NCBI GenBank assembly: GCA_022266195.1
Contig: WHVY01000005.1
Coordinates: 7,440,001-7,504,000, forward strand
Length of the DNA stretch: 64,000 nt
Reading direction: 5' to 3'
DNA from: Tetranychus cinnabarinus
Lineage: Eukaryota > Arthropoda > Arachnida > Trombidiformes > Tetranychidae
The notes beneath the pieces are model-generated. The model had not been told where the DNA came from. It did no database searches and saw nothing but the letters and a program-made list of their open reading frames with translations. Position 1 is the stretch's first letter. Each line of letters opens with the position of its first letter. Shown one piece after another: positions 10,421-21,104 of the stretch. The position numbers were made by a program, and so were the translations under genes.

Positions 10421-11302
10421 CATTATAAACCGTTAAATTGATAAAAATTTGAACTTGAATTTGGAACAAATTGCTTTATTGTTGATGATTGAGATTGAGA
10501 TTGTTTTGTAGGTTGAACTTGAGATTGGGACTGCTGAGCTACATGAGGTTTCTTGTTGTTAGGTAAATGAGTCAAAGATCCACTAACATTGGAAGTTGAT
10601 GACGATTTTGATAAAATGTTAGATTCACTTCCAGTCTTTTTTAAATCATTCAGTAAAAGATTGGGCAGTTCACCACGAGATAATTGCTGTAATCGAGTAT
10701 ACTGTTCTTGTAAAAGTTTTTGTTTTCTCAAAAGTTCTTGATGACGCTCCTCTAGCAATTGTTGACGAGTTTTGCCTGATTTACCAGTTTCAATGATTGA
10801 TCCTTGACTATCGATTGAGGAAAGTGAGGCTGTCGAATTGCTTGGTACCATGGAAAGATCAAAATCACCAGGAACCATCGATGGATCGAGCATCATCTGA
10901 TTAGATTCCCCTTCTGGTGGAGTTGATTTAGGTCGTAATTGAGCTAATTGTGCCGGTGTGGGTTCCGAATTACTACGAACAACACTTGTTCCAAGTCTAC
11001 TAGCTGGCGCATTCGGATTGTTTCCAACAGAATTTTTATTATTGCTGTTTAGTGAAGGACGTGGCTTCACCTCAGGTCCATCACTCATTTGACTCGATGA
11101 TGATCTCGGTGGAGGAGCAGGAACTGAACAATGAAAAAAGGTAAATATTAATCAAATGTAATAAAAAATAATTTTCAATATCAACAAGAAGTTCAAGTTA
11201 CCAGATTTTTTTCCAGAATCAACTGATCGCGATCGCCTTTGTCTTTCTGATGCTAAATGGCCTGTTGATTGTTTATTTGCTGAATGAATTGTCATTGGTT
11301 TT
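10421..11302 (-). pseudogene. inverted partial copy of the SKT/SRCIN1-like gene 3' end
   Basis: This block is the reverse complement of 55126-56294, covering the end of coding exon 7, the intron, exon 8 and 3' flank. It was therefore copied from DNA, not from spliced mRNA. The reading frame from MSDGPEVKPRPS to QSQSQSST (203 residues) is identical to the source protein. About 290 bp (roughly 55942-56230, including the original C-terminus and stop) is deleted. The frame then runs into former 3'-flank sequence and ends as TIKQFVPNSSSNFYQFNGL. The coiled-coil block (RQQLLEERHQELLRKQKLL) is kept, but there is no AIP3 domain. No promoter of its own is evident. It could be a silent fragment or make a 221-aa truncated protein. 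Confidence 0.92.
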
Positions 11303-11941
11303 ACACTGAATTTAAACGATCTGTAAACGACCGCTATACTAAATAAGCCTTAATTAACTAATTGCAAAAATAAAATTTGAAAAAATAAATATGAAATGTC
11401 TAACCATTCAAAAATAAGATCGATGCATTTTGCGATTGGAATGCATTGTACCACCTTTCAAATTTAAATTTTACATGCAATGATTATTTATCAAAACTTG
11501 AACAAAATCTTACAATTGTATTACAATATAACATCATCCAATGATTTTATTTTATTGTTCCTGATCACATAAATATTGATGTGGGACAATATTTAATATA
11601 TTTTATTTTTTATTTTTTATTATATTTGATGTAATGATAATATTAAATGTTATTCATAGATTTATATTTACAAGCTATTGGTCAATAATAGGGTGAGAAA
11701 AATTATATCAATCAATCGTACTTTAAAAGGATACTTATCATAATAATGTTGTTTTTATGTTAATAGTAATTTTCTCATTGTACTCTACTCATTGTATTGT
11801 ATAATTGTAATTGATTTATCAATTCAAATATAATTCTGTCATATGAATAAAATGCTTCACTGAAATATGTCAGTCGAGTTAGAGTCAAATAAAGTTGATA
11901 ATGTAGTTGAAGATTTTCCTGGAAAGTAAAATAATTCAAAG
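11303..11941. other. intergenic, no gene seen
   Basis: Very AT-rich spacer between the inverted SKT fragment and the ionotropic receptor. It should contain the receptor's promoter. No convincing upstream coding exon was found. Confidence 0.5.
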
Positions 11942-13483
11942 ATGAACCTGAAAATGAAAAAGGACGCATTCAACGAGAAGTTAAACTTATCCATAGGAAT
12001 ATTTGATGTAATAGTCAGCATTTTGTTTACCAACAAGTGATTTATTAATAATTTGTTATTAATTTGCAGATCATTGTATTGGGCGTTTTTGATGAAGATG
12101 ACGACGGAAAGGTTTATCCAACTTATAAATCGGTTAAAAAAATGTTAGACTTGTTCACTGACTATGGCAATTTCAAGTAAGTATCTGATTAACTTCAACG
12201 GACAATTCAATCAGCTGCTTGGCTTTTACAGTGAGGAATTAGTTGTAACCACTGAAGGTCAATTTGGACGATTCGGTGAAAATGGCTATCAAGATGGAAT
12301 CCTTGGTTTATTACAAAGAAGGGTCAGTCCATTAAACAGAGTTGTTTGTAATCTGATTGACTTTTTATTTAGGAAGCCGATGTCAGTTTACTTCCAATGT
12401 CAATTAATATTCCTCAACCTCCTGGACAATTTACAGCAATAGTCACTGAAGAAGCCTATTATATCAATGGTTTTGCCAGAACTTCATCGATAATTGATCA
12501 AGATGTTACTTCAAGTTTCACCCTTTTTCTTCCTGCTACTTGGATTCTCCTCTTGTCCCTTATTTACCTTTTTGAAGTCATTTCAACTTATCATTACCAA
12601 CATTCAGTTTCAATTTTAACCCGATTTTTGAGTTCAGCTGATCGCTTACCAAGTATTTTATTTGTCCAACAATCAGTTGTCCATCGATCTATAATCAAAT
12701 CATCACAATTGCTGTTACTAAACAGTATACTTATAATTTTCATGGCCTCTTTCAAAACAACCACAATTGGTGGATTCGGCGAACCTCGTGTCAATACTTT
12801 ACGAGACATTGTTGATCTAGACAAGACTCCATGGTTTGTTGAAGGATTATCAATGTTTGAACTATTTGAGGCTGAGATCACCAAAGATTATGCCGATGTT
12901 TATCAGTTGGCTAAACGCAAAGGAAGTGCTCGACCGACTCGTATTGGAGAGCGAGTGGGTCAAATTCAGGCCTATTCATCTGAAAATGTGTGGCTTTATT
13001 CTGAAAAGGTGGGAAAAATTGGAAATTCAATTGAAGGAACTGACCATCCAATGGCCAAGTATTCATATTGGTCTGATAAAGCGTTTTACCAATCATTATC
13101 AGCTTTCCTGGTTAACCCAAGACACGATGTTGATCAAATAATCAAAAGGTTAAATTCAGTGTGAGTTAATTTTGTCACATTCTGCTTAATTTATTCTGAC
13201 TTATTTTTATTTCGATTCATTTAGGACTTCAAAGCTACTGCAATCAGCTCTCGTTGACTGGATAATGACGGCAATTATACGAGAAATATCCGTGTCTTTG
13301 CCTTTCCGTAGAGTGACTGAACATGTATTGAACAAGCGAAAAATCAAACCGAAAAAAGATATTAAATTTGTACCTTTAAAGATTGGCGGAATGAGAAAGG
13401 TTTTCATCGGTTTATTCATAGTTTTGTCCGTCGCCTTAGTCATTTCCATATTAGAAATATTTTTCTCATTAGTTCATAAGTAA
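11942..13483 (+). CDS. ionotropic receptor (iGluR-like chemoreceptor family)
   Basis: Ionotropic receptors are glutamate-receptor-derived ligand-gated channels, used by arthropods for smell, taste, temperature or humidity. Exons: 11942..12007 (tentative), 12070..12176, 12232..12322, 12373..13160 and 13225..13483. All joins keep frame, giving about 436 aa. The S1 lobe includes FDEDDDGKVYPTYK and GRFGENGYQDGILGLLQRREADVSLLPM. M1 is SFTLFLPATWILLLSLIYLF. A pore-like stretch and M3 (SQLLLLNSILIIFMASFKTT) follow. The S2 lobe contains TPWFVEGLSMFELFEAE and YWSDKAFYQSLSAFLV. M4 is KVFIGLFIVLSVALVISILE near the C-terminus. The N-terminus is very short, so there is no amino-terminal domain, or an upstream exon is missed. 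Which IR subfamily cannot be told by eye. Confidence 0.8.
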
Positions 13484-14083
13484 TGACAAAAATCTAGTTG
13501 ATAATTATTCATGTTAACTTGCGAAATCTAAATCGACATTTTTTATTTCGAATTAAATTAGAGATAAAAATGTTTTTTGATGTTATTTTCACAAAATAGT
13601 TTCATTGATTTAATAAAATAAAGCTCTTTTCAATATTTGATAATCTGAAAGTATAATTTGTTCATTTCAATTATGGCTTTCATTCACCTAAAGTAATGGT
13701 TTTTTGACAATTTATTACATTATGTATCATATTATTGATAATATCAATCATTATGTTTAAAAATTCCAATAATTTTTCATTATATTGGATGTAAAATACA
13801 AGATATTAAGTAAAATCCTAACCCTTATCTTAGCCACGATTAACTCATTGGATATAACTAGACTAGGATATCATCTGTGCAATAAAAACAACTCAAATCT
13901 TAGATCTGAAGCGTCTCAATAACCAGCATGTAATAACACTTTGATAATTGCACTTTGATGTTACTCTTTTCTCAACTTCTTTCGTTTTCTTTCAGTCTAG
14001 ATATTGATAAATCGGAATTATGAGATTAGTGACTGTGTGCAAACTGGTTTTATGATTGAATAAAGATAATTCATTTTATTTTC
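13484..14083. other. convergent intergenic region
   Basis: Between the 3' ends of the ionotropic receptor and PM20D1. It contains AATAAAATAAA near 13608-13622, a likely poly(A) signal for the receptor. No other feature seen. Confidence 0.5.
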
Positions 14084-16465
14084 TTACATTTCATCTCTAA
14101 CTCTTGGTTTGGGTAACTCCGATCTATCTGCTGCTAAAATCAGATGATGATAGAAATTAACTGCTTTTACATAATTTTCAACGGAAATTCTCTCATCATG
14201 GCCATGGAACAAGATTATATCCTCACTTGGAATATATAATGGAGTAAAACGATAAAGATTTGGACTTAGAGCAGTGTAATGTCTCGCATCTGTACCAGCA
14301 ATCATTAACCCCGAGACTACAATTGCATCTGGAAAGACTTGTTGGATACTTTGCTTAATTGATGCATAGCCAAAAATATTATCACCATGAGGCGAAGGTG
14401 GAGTGGGTTCAGATCCTTGTTTGATTGATATCTTGATTTTGTCATCATTAATCAATTGACGATCATATTCAACAACTTCAGCAATTGTTTGAGCTGGATG
14501 GATTCGGTGGTTTATCAAGGCTGATGCTTCACTCGATATTATGTTATCCTTTACACCACCCTTTACTACTGTAACCGCACTTGTTGTCCTTACTAATGCA
14601 TTTCCCATAGGTGAGAGGCTCATCATATAAGATACGAGAGGACCAAAAAGCCAAAGATTTCCGAATAATACTTTATAAGGGAATCGAGCCTAAAAAATAA
14701 TTTTGGTTATTGACTGGACTATAGAAAGGCTACAATCAGTGAATTTCAAGCATATGAATTACACATCAAATTCAGCCAGATTTCATCTTTTGCTCTTGCA
14801 TACTTACGTGAGGGGCTAAAGATTCGAAGAAGCTATTTTCTGTACCATATCCGAACATACTCTTATGGGCACGGGAGTTGAACCTGTACATAGAATTTTA
14901 AATTTCAATTTCTGCATTTGTTTTCATGCTCATCAATAGAGGGTTAACTCTCAAACATTTCTGAATTTACATACTTAGCAAGTGCCTTTGATAGAGTGAC
15001 AATGTTTGGTTCATAAGGTGGAGTAGAGGAATGTCTTGGTTTGTCTTCTATTGACACCTCAACAGTCAAATAACCCTTTTCTGCGACTGAGATCCTAAAA
15101 TTTGAGAAAACAATGAAATGAACAAAAATATTTTGAGATTGGTTTAAATGATACAGTGGTTATTACTTACAGAGCGACTTGTTCCTTTGGTATACCGGGA
15201 AAAGCATTTTTCAGAATACAAGTGCCTTCATCAAGTAAAAATTCAAGCTCTACTTTTTTCGATACAAGAAAGTTTGCAATCTGAACAGCGCCATCAATTC
15301 CTGTAACCTCTTCGTCATGGCCAAAAGCTAATATAATGGGACGTTTCGGTTTAAATCCTCTTGATAATTCAAATTCAACAGCTTCCAATATTCCCTATTA
15401 TTTACATACACACATTACTGCAGTGAAATATTGTTTCAATGTCTAAAATTAATTTAATTACCATCAAAGCATCTTTGACATCAACAGCTCCACGACCATA
15501 GATATACCCATTTTTAATGATGCCTCCAAATGGGTCAACTGTCCATTTTTCTTGTTCAACTGGGACAACATCCAGATGAGCGCATAACATGTAAGGTTTA
15601 AGCTTTGGGTCACTTCCTTTGATCTCATACACAAGACTGTAATTGCCGATAATCGTCCTTTTAACCAATGATGATGAATGGAGAGTTGGATAATCTTAAA
15701 GAAAAAATAAATTATGAAATATCTTTGTAGACAGAAATTATTGGATAATCTTGAATCCAGATCATAAATAAGCTTTACGAGAAAAATAAACTTGTTTTTT
15801 GATAGTTAATTCATAAACAAATTGATTAACTAACAAGATAAAGCACAAATGATGAAAATCACTAGATAACACATGCTTTTAATGTTATGAGAGTAATTTC
15901 AACAGGTAATCTCATCTTATCTTACAATTAGCGACTTAAATACAGTCTGTAGTGAAATATCCACCCAACGAATACAAGATTATAAAATGTCAGAGTATTA
16001 TTGACGCTCGAAATTTCGTTTCTGCAACTCTAATCTGATATTAAGATGATTTGCAGTGAAATACGGGAAAACTCAGATAGATCAAGATGATTTAAAACAT
16101 GGGAGATTCACTTGAAAAGCTGCAAAATGGTAAAATTTCAAGGTTTTTATTGCAAAGTTTTGTAAAGAAAAATTGAACATAAACTTACTTTTCTCGATAA
16201 AATGTCTCATTTTGATTAACTCTTGAGTATCATAAGAATGTATATCCCATGCTACAGTCTTGATTTTCAAAGCTTCTTGGAATCTTTCAATAATTCCGTG
16301 TTCTTTAGTGATAGGTTGGTGATCTGCAGAAACTTCACATGGCTCAGGACTCTTAGGCTCAGGGAAAAGGATAAGAGCTCGAAGAACACAAATAACAAAA
16401 AGACCAAACACTAATGCAAATATTAGTCTTAATGCTGAATAACCTCCGCTGTTATCCGATCTCAT
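14084..16465 (-). CDS. PM20D1: N-fatty-acyl-amino acid synthase/hydrolase PM20D1 (M20 metallopeptidase)
   Basis: In mammals PM20D1 condenses fatty acids with amino acids, or hydrolyses the products. Exons on the minus strand: 16465..16189, 15694..15462, 15394..15171, 15094..14975, 14883..14808 and 14689..14084, all GT-AG and in frame (511 aa; human 502). Residues 11-34 (ALRLIFALVFGLFVICVLRALILF) are an N-terminal signal anchor. The di-zinc site is complete: H132 in AHLDVVP, bridging D164 in GRGAVDVKDAL, catalytic E198 and ligand E199 in GHDEEVTG, D444 in GTDARHY and His in FHGHDERI (472/474). D134 supports the active site. A splice-donor-like CTGAGAG|GTAAG at about 16632 suggests a non-coding 5' exon. 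The 5' end of this gene is duplicated upstream of the PUS10 fragment at 18.2-18.7 kb. Confidence 0.93.
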
Positions 16466-17333
16466 ACTGTAACGAATTTATTCCGAATTATCTGGTATAT
16501 AATTCCAATGAATCTCCTGAATAGTTTAAAAACTTGTTAAAATTAGTTGAAATTCAACGGTGACTTGTTAATTAAGCTTGAAGAAATCGAACAATTGGTG
16601 GCAATAGCAATGAAATAATCTTACCTCTCTTAGTCAGATACAATCTGTGAATGATCAACAGGATACACACTAATTAAGACTCAAATGTCAACCAATTTAA
16701 AAGAAACAAATTGTTAAAGACAAACGTTGTTTAAATAAGAGAGACATGGAATTTTATGTTAGTTACAGTAACTAAGAAACTCATTTTGCAAGAGAGGGAA
16801 AATCAAAGATTAATGTATTTTTTCATTGGATTTGTAAATGGTGAATCAGAGGATGAAGAGTTGAAGGAATTGATAAAGGAATTCAATCGACACTCGACTT
16901 GATCTGTGACTATCTCATCATTCCATGTGTGTAGACTTTGCAGTATTTTCTAACAATCATTCCTCTACTCGAATTAAAGATTACTCTATTCAATTGTTTG
17001 AATAGATAAAACAATTCTGAAAGTTTAAATTTCGCGCATTGGTCGCTGTATACTTTTTTATTTTAGTAATGTTTTAAATTGTCAATTTACTTATACATTA
17101 CCTTAATCTTTGCGGAGAATCAAACATCAAGCAAAGAGTAAGATTACTCTACTCTTTGACACCAACCTTCTAATCTACAATCTTGTTTGATGAGACAAAT
17201 CTCAACTGTTTCTATGAATTTTGTCAGTATGTTTTCCCTTTTTATTCTTGTTATTTTTATACCAAATTGAGTCATTTAAGTGTAAAAGATATCAAAAGGT
17301 GTTTATTTTAATGTTGCTTTATTTCAATTAATT
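16466..17333. repeat. PM20D1 upstream region, source of the 18.2-18.7 kb duplicate
   Basis: Bases about 16520-16810 and 17130-17280 match 18270-18550 and 18560-18690 nearly base for base. About 325 bp (16810-17135) is present only here, either an insertion in this copy or a deletion in the other. The region should hold the PM20D1 promoter and a 5' UTR exon. I see no coding capacity and no clear terminal repeats on the extra segment. Confidence 0.75.
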
Positions 17334-18209
17334 TTAATTCTCATGTTTAAATCTCTTTGTACATGGAAAGTCGTTTGTACAGTCATTTTCTATCTTTGCT
17401 TTCGTGTCTTCCGTTGGTGTAGCTGATTTTATAGCCTTAGTCTTAGGCCAATCCATTGTTATCGCTATGACATCTAATTCAATTATATCTGTTCTGCAAT
17501 CGCCCATAATTTCAGCTAAATTGGGAGTAGATCTTCCAAAATCTCCATGAACAAACTCTTTAATGTAAGTTCCAGCTTCCGTAGTCAATTCAATGATAAA
17601 TTTATGATCATCTTCAGTTTTTTCTGCGGAAATCCTATGGATGACTCGAGGACGATTTAAAAGAGATCGTCTATGTAAAACTCTAATAGGTGTCTTTTGG
17701 TTGATGGTTAAATCCTTTATCGACTGGAACTTCTGAAGATCCATTTCAGTCAATGGTCGATTAATGCAACATAATGCGCGATATCTTTTCGTCTTATCAG
17801 TTTCACCAAGTTTTAATTGTACTTTTACTTCTTCTTTCACTGTTAATTGTAAATCTCTAACTTTGATTTCTGTACAGTTAGTATTGATTTCTTGTTCAAT
17901 TTCATCTAATACTTGATCACTTATACTATTCACTTCAGGTTTCATCAATTCAACAACAAATGGTCGTCCATCTCCAAGCATCCGTACATCAACATCCTCT
18001 CGACCACAAGCACTGAATTTGGCCTTTTCATATTTGACTCGTTTTTCAATTTCATTGACAATAAGATCTTGAACAGAGCTTTCCATCCGGCGAACTCCAT
18101 CAATAATCCAAGGTGTTTGACAAAGGTTTCTGCTAAATTTATTATAACGACCAACTATATAAATTGATTCCTCTTTGGAGCTCATTTTGGAGTTGAGCAA
18201 TAATTTCAT
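17334..18209 (-). CDS. PUS10: PUS10-type tRNA pseudouridine synthase, C-terminal catalytic part only
   Basis: PUS10 isomerises uridine 54/55 in tRNA. This single exon encodes 291 aa matching the C-terminal half of the family. Seen motifs: IYIVGRYNKFSRNLCQTPWI (residues 16-35), GREDVDVRMLGDGRPFVVEL (69-88, with the catalytic Asp), VRDLQL, KRYRALCCIN, DLTINQKTPIRVLHRR and AGTYIKEFVHGDFGRSTPNL. Full-length PUS10 is about 530 aa, so the N-terminal half (THUMP-containing accessory domain) is absent. The first 15 residues come from a duplicated piece of PM20D1 exon 1 read in another frame. The ATG at 18209 is in that piece, with an in-frame TAG six bases upstream. The open frame and intact catalytic motif suggest either a new chimeric gene or a young fragment. 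M9 is an alternative start. Confidence 0.8.
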   Translation of the reverse strand: MKLLLNSKMSSKEESIYIVGRYNKFSRNLCQTPWIIDGVRRMESSVQDLIVNEIEKRVKYEKAKFSACGREDVDVRMLGDGRPFVVELMKPEVNSISDQVLDEIEQEINTNCTEIKVRDLQLTVKEEVKVQLKLGETDKTKRYRALCCINRPLTEMDLQKFQSIKDLTINQKTPIRVLHRRSLLNRPRVIHRISAEKTEDDHKFIIELTTEAGTYIKEFVHGDFGRSTPNLAEIMGDCRTDIIELDVIAITMDWPKTKAIKSATPTEDTKAKIENDCTNDFPCTKRFKHEN

Positions 18210-18690
18210 GTTCTATAGTGATAGGTTGATGATTGGCAGAAATTTCACATGGCTCAGTCAAGTCCAATCGAAGTCCTGTATGATTTAAAAACTTGTTGAA
18301 ATTAGTTGAAATTCAAATACGGCTTGAAGAAATCGAAAAATTGGTGGCAATAGCAATGAAATAATCTTACCTCTCTTAGTCAGATACAATCTGTGAATGA
18401 TCAACAGGATACACACTAATTAAGACTCAAATGTCAACCAATTTAAAAGAAACAAATTGTTAAAGACAAACGTTGTTTAAAAAAGAGCGACACAAAATTT
18501 TATGTTAGTTACAGTAACTAAGAAACTCATTTTGCAAGAGAGGGAAAATTAAACACCAGATGAGTAAGATTACTCTTTCACACCAACCTTTTAATCTTCA
18601 AGCTGTATTGAGAAGACTAATCTCAACTGTTTCTTTGAATTTTTTCAGCATGCTTTATCAATTTTATTATTTTTATATCAATTACTTCAG
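18190..18690 (-). repeat. duplicate of the PM20D1 promoter and first-exon region
   Basis: Bases 18206-18257 match PM20D1 exon 1 (about 16300-16355, encoding EPCEVSADHQPIT). Bases 18270-18550 match 16520-16810, including the donor-like GTAAG, now near 18371. Bases 18560-18690 match 17130-17280. The intervening coding part of PM20D1 exon 1 is missing. It directly abuts the PUS10 fragment and supplies its start codon and presumably its promoter (inference). Confidence 0.85.
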
Positions 18691-20121
18691 CTGTGTTAGC
18701 TACTCACGGCTGAGTTTGAGTTTTGTGTTTTAGCGACTTAATTAACTGATACAATAATGCCCTCTCTATTATAATTTGTTTACCCGTTTATAGTGTCGAT
18801 GAAAAAGGAAAATCAACGCTTATAAAGTGATTACAAGAAGACGTGAAAGTAGAGAATCCTAGGACTAAACAATACTCAAGGTGACCTTTGGGAACACGGA
18901 ACTTACAAATTATTGGAGAGCTTAATAAATAGAGGTAAGAAACAATAGATTTCTTAGAAACATAGAATTAGGAACTAACTCCGTATTTCAAAGAAAAATT
19001 TTAACATAAGATAAAAACAAAAAATTGCCTTTAATCAATTAAAACCAACTGAGAAAAAACGTAGATATAATGAAATAAATGCTTTCTCCCTTATCAAATA
19101 AATAGGCTAACTCTAAAATTTAGTCTAAATTGAGCTTAAACATAATAGAGTACCAGTTACAGGACACAAACTGACCTCTAAAACAAGATATACTGTATAA
19201 TTCCTTTAGAATCCATTTTCAAAAAGTAGGTCGGTATAAGTATAGTCTAAAAATCATTTTCTTATTGCTTTGAATGGTTCATATTCTGAGGTGAAAGCTT
19301 CATTTCAGGCAGGACATTTCATTTGTGTTTTCTCGCATTGTTCTTGCCTGTAACACTTTACAGTTTGTGTGTTTGAATGCTCCACAGTTAAAGCATCATT
19401 TTAGCGTGAAGTCATCTATTGCTTTAATGTGTGAGTTGTTGTTGAAAATGGTCAACACTTTATTAATTTTAAATCAAATAATTTTGTTGTTTTTTACTTA
19501 TTAGTTATTTATTATGAGACTGATCTCGAGGTATCGGGTCAAGTTTCATTTTTTCATTTCATATTCAATTTAAATCATTTAATTTTTATTTTATTCAATT
19601 TTATTTATCAAGTTGTTTATTTATTAGGTTATTTTTTGTTAAATTATTTATTAATTTGGCTTTTAGAACTGTAAGTTCACCAGTTGACTGTAGGTCACCT
19701 TCACTTTAATTCTTGGCCAGAGTCAGTGGTAAATATTCTGAGGTCAAACGACAAATTCTGGTTGTAATAAGATGACATATATAAAGACATAAGACCATCC
19801 TACATAATAAAATCACTAATAATTAAAATCTAATAAAATGTAAACAAAGAGGTTGAGGGACTGTTGAATAATCTACTGAAAATTTCTGATAAATGTAAAC
19901 ATCTTCATCCGTATTAAAGCATAAATGCAAACTTATTACAGTTTGCCCGACAGAGGATCGTAATCTAATCGTTGTACAATGTGTGTAAACACGACAAATT
20001 CATTAAAAGCATTATTATTTAGCAAAAGCAAACTTATTAAAAAATGTAAACAAGAAACAAAAGGGACCGTTGAAAAAATGAAATCCAGTTTCTCAATGGT
20101 GACTAATAATGAAAGTGTAGT
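18691..20121. other. non-coding stretch with one possible zinc-finger remnant
   Basis: No intact gene. On the minus strand, 19420-19258 reads CFNCGAFKHTNCK and then, after a frame change, CYRQEQCEKTQMKCPA and EAFTSEYEPFKAI. This is a Cys/His-rich zinc-binding pattern broken by stops and a frameshift, likely a decayed mobile-element or host protein. Around 19841-19895 the sequence resembles the right end of the inverted-repeat element at 57003-57279. Confidence 0.4.
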
Positions 20122-20350
20122 CAAGCTTCTGTATGGCAACACCAGGGGGTGAACATAGAGTCACTCAGCTATGCGTTGCTTGTAGGTTGTAGCATCATTT
20201 ATACGTCAACAATAGTGACAATAGGAACATCTATCTGTATCTGAATAATATATTTCAAATGTTATCAACAAAAAAGCGTGAAAATTAGTCAACAATTCCA
20301 AGAGATGTTATTTTTTGAAAATTTGTGTCTTAAGTGAAACAAGTGTTACA
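20122..20350. repeat. direct repeat, copy 1
   Basis: This block (TATGGCAACACCAGGGGGTG ... CAACAAAAAAGC ... TGTTACATTT) is repeated with about 85-90% identity at 20793-21035, with small indels. It lies about 670 bp upstream of the second copy. A non-coding segmental duplication; no terminal repeats seen. Confidence 0.85.
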
Positions 20351-20792
20351 TTTTTCTATGTTGGAATGGATTTTATCAACTTCACCCCTTTCAATTTGAT
20401 TTAAATCTATTTATCTGTTGAATATTTTTCCAGCTATTATGCAAGGATTGGTAATTAGTGAAATTATATAAATTGTTTGAACCGTCTATTCATGCGAGTT
20501 TGTGAAACTGGCTTTCAAAAGTCATATTGTATTGGTATCGTTCTAATAATGTTTATGGTAAGCATAATTTGCCAAGGCCTTGCGATGTTAAAAAAGATCT
20601 TGTGATTAACTCCCTTTTCCTTTGAACCTGTGAAACTCATGCTATACATCATATTTTTTATACTATACATCAGACTTGAAACAATTACATACAAAAAAGG
20701 ATGAAGATCGATTAAGATTTAATTTAATACAATCTAATGTAATACTGAATATAATGTATAAACAATATAATAATGAATGTCTATATACAGCT

Positions 20793-21035
20793 AGTCAAGC
20801 TTTGTATGGCAACACCAGGGGGTGAACATAGAGTCACTCAGCTATGCGCAGCTTGTAGGTTGTAGTATTACGGTATTACAGTATATATACGTCAACAACA
20901 ATAGTGACATTTTAAAAGGAACATCCATTTTAATAATTAATTTCAAATGTTTTCAACAAAAAAGCAAGAAAATTAGTCATCATTTCTAAGAGATGTTTTT
21001 TTGGAAAATTTGTGAAACAATTGTTACATTTGAAG
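20793..21035. repeat. direct repeat, copy 2, abutting the orphan gene
   Basis: Second copy of the block at 20122-20350. It ends about 65 bp before the splice-acceptor-like CTCTTATAG at 21102 that precedes the orphan CDS, so it may carry that gene's promoter or the end of its first intron (inference). Confidence 0.85.
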
Positions 21036-21104
21036 TGCAATTTCCAACTTGAATGTCACAAAAAAAATCTAATTTTTTCTTCTCTCTTTTATCCTCTTAT
21101 AGGT

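Noticed and set aside
12397..13164. Separate 255-aa membrane protein gene (considered TMEM231-like)
   Set aside because: Splice-aware reading adds flanking exons with S1, S2 and M4 features, making it the central exon of an ionotropic receptor. TMEM231 motifs are absent.
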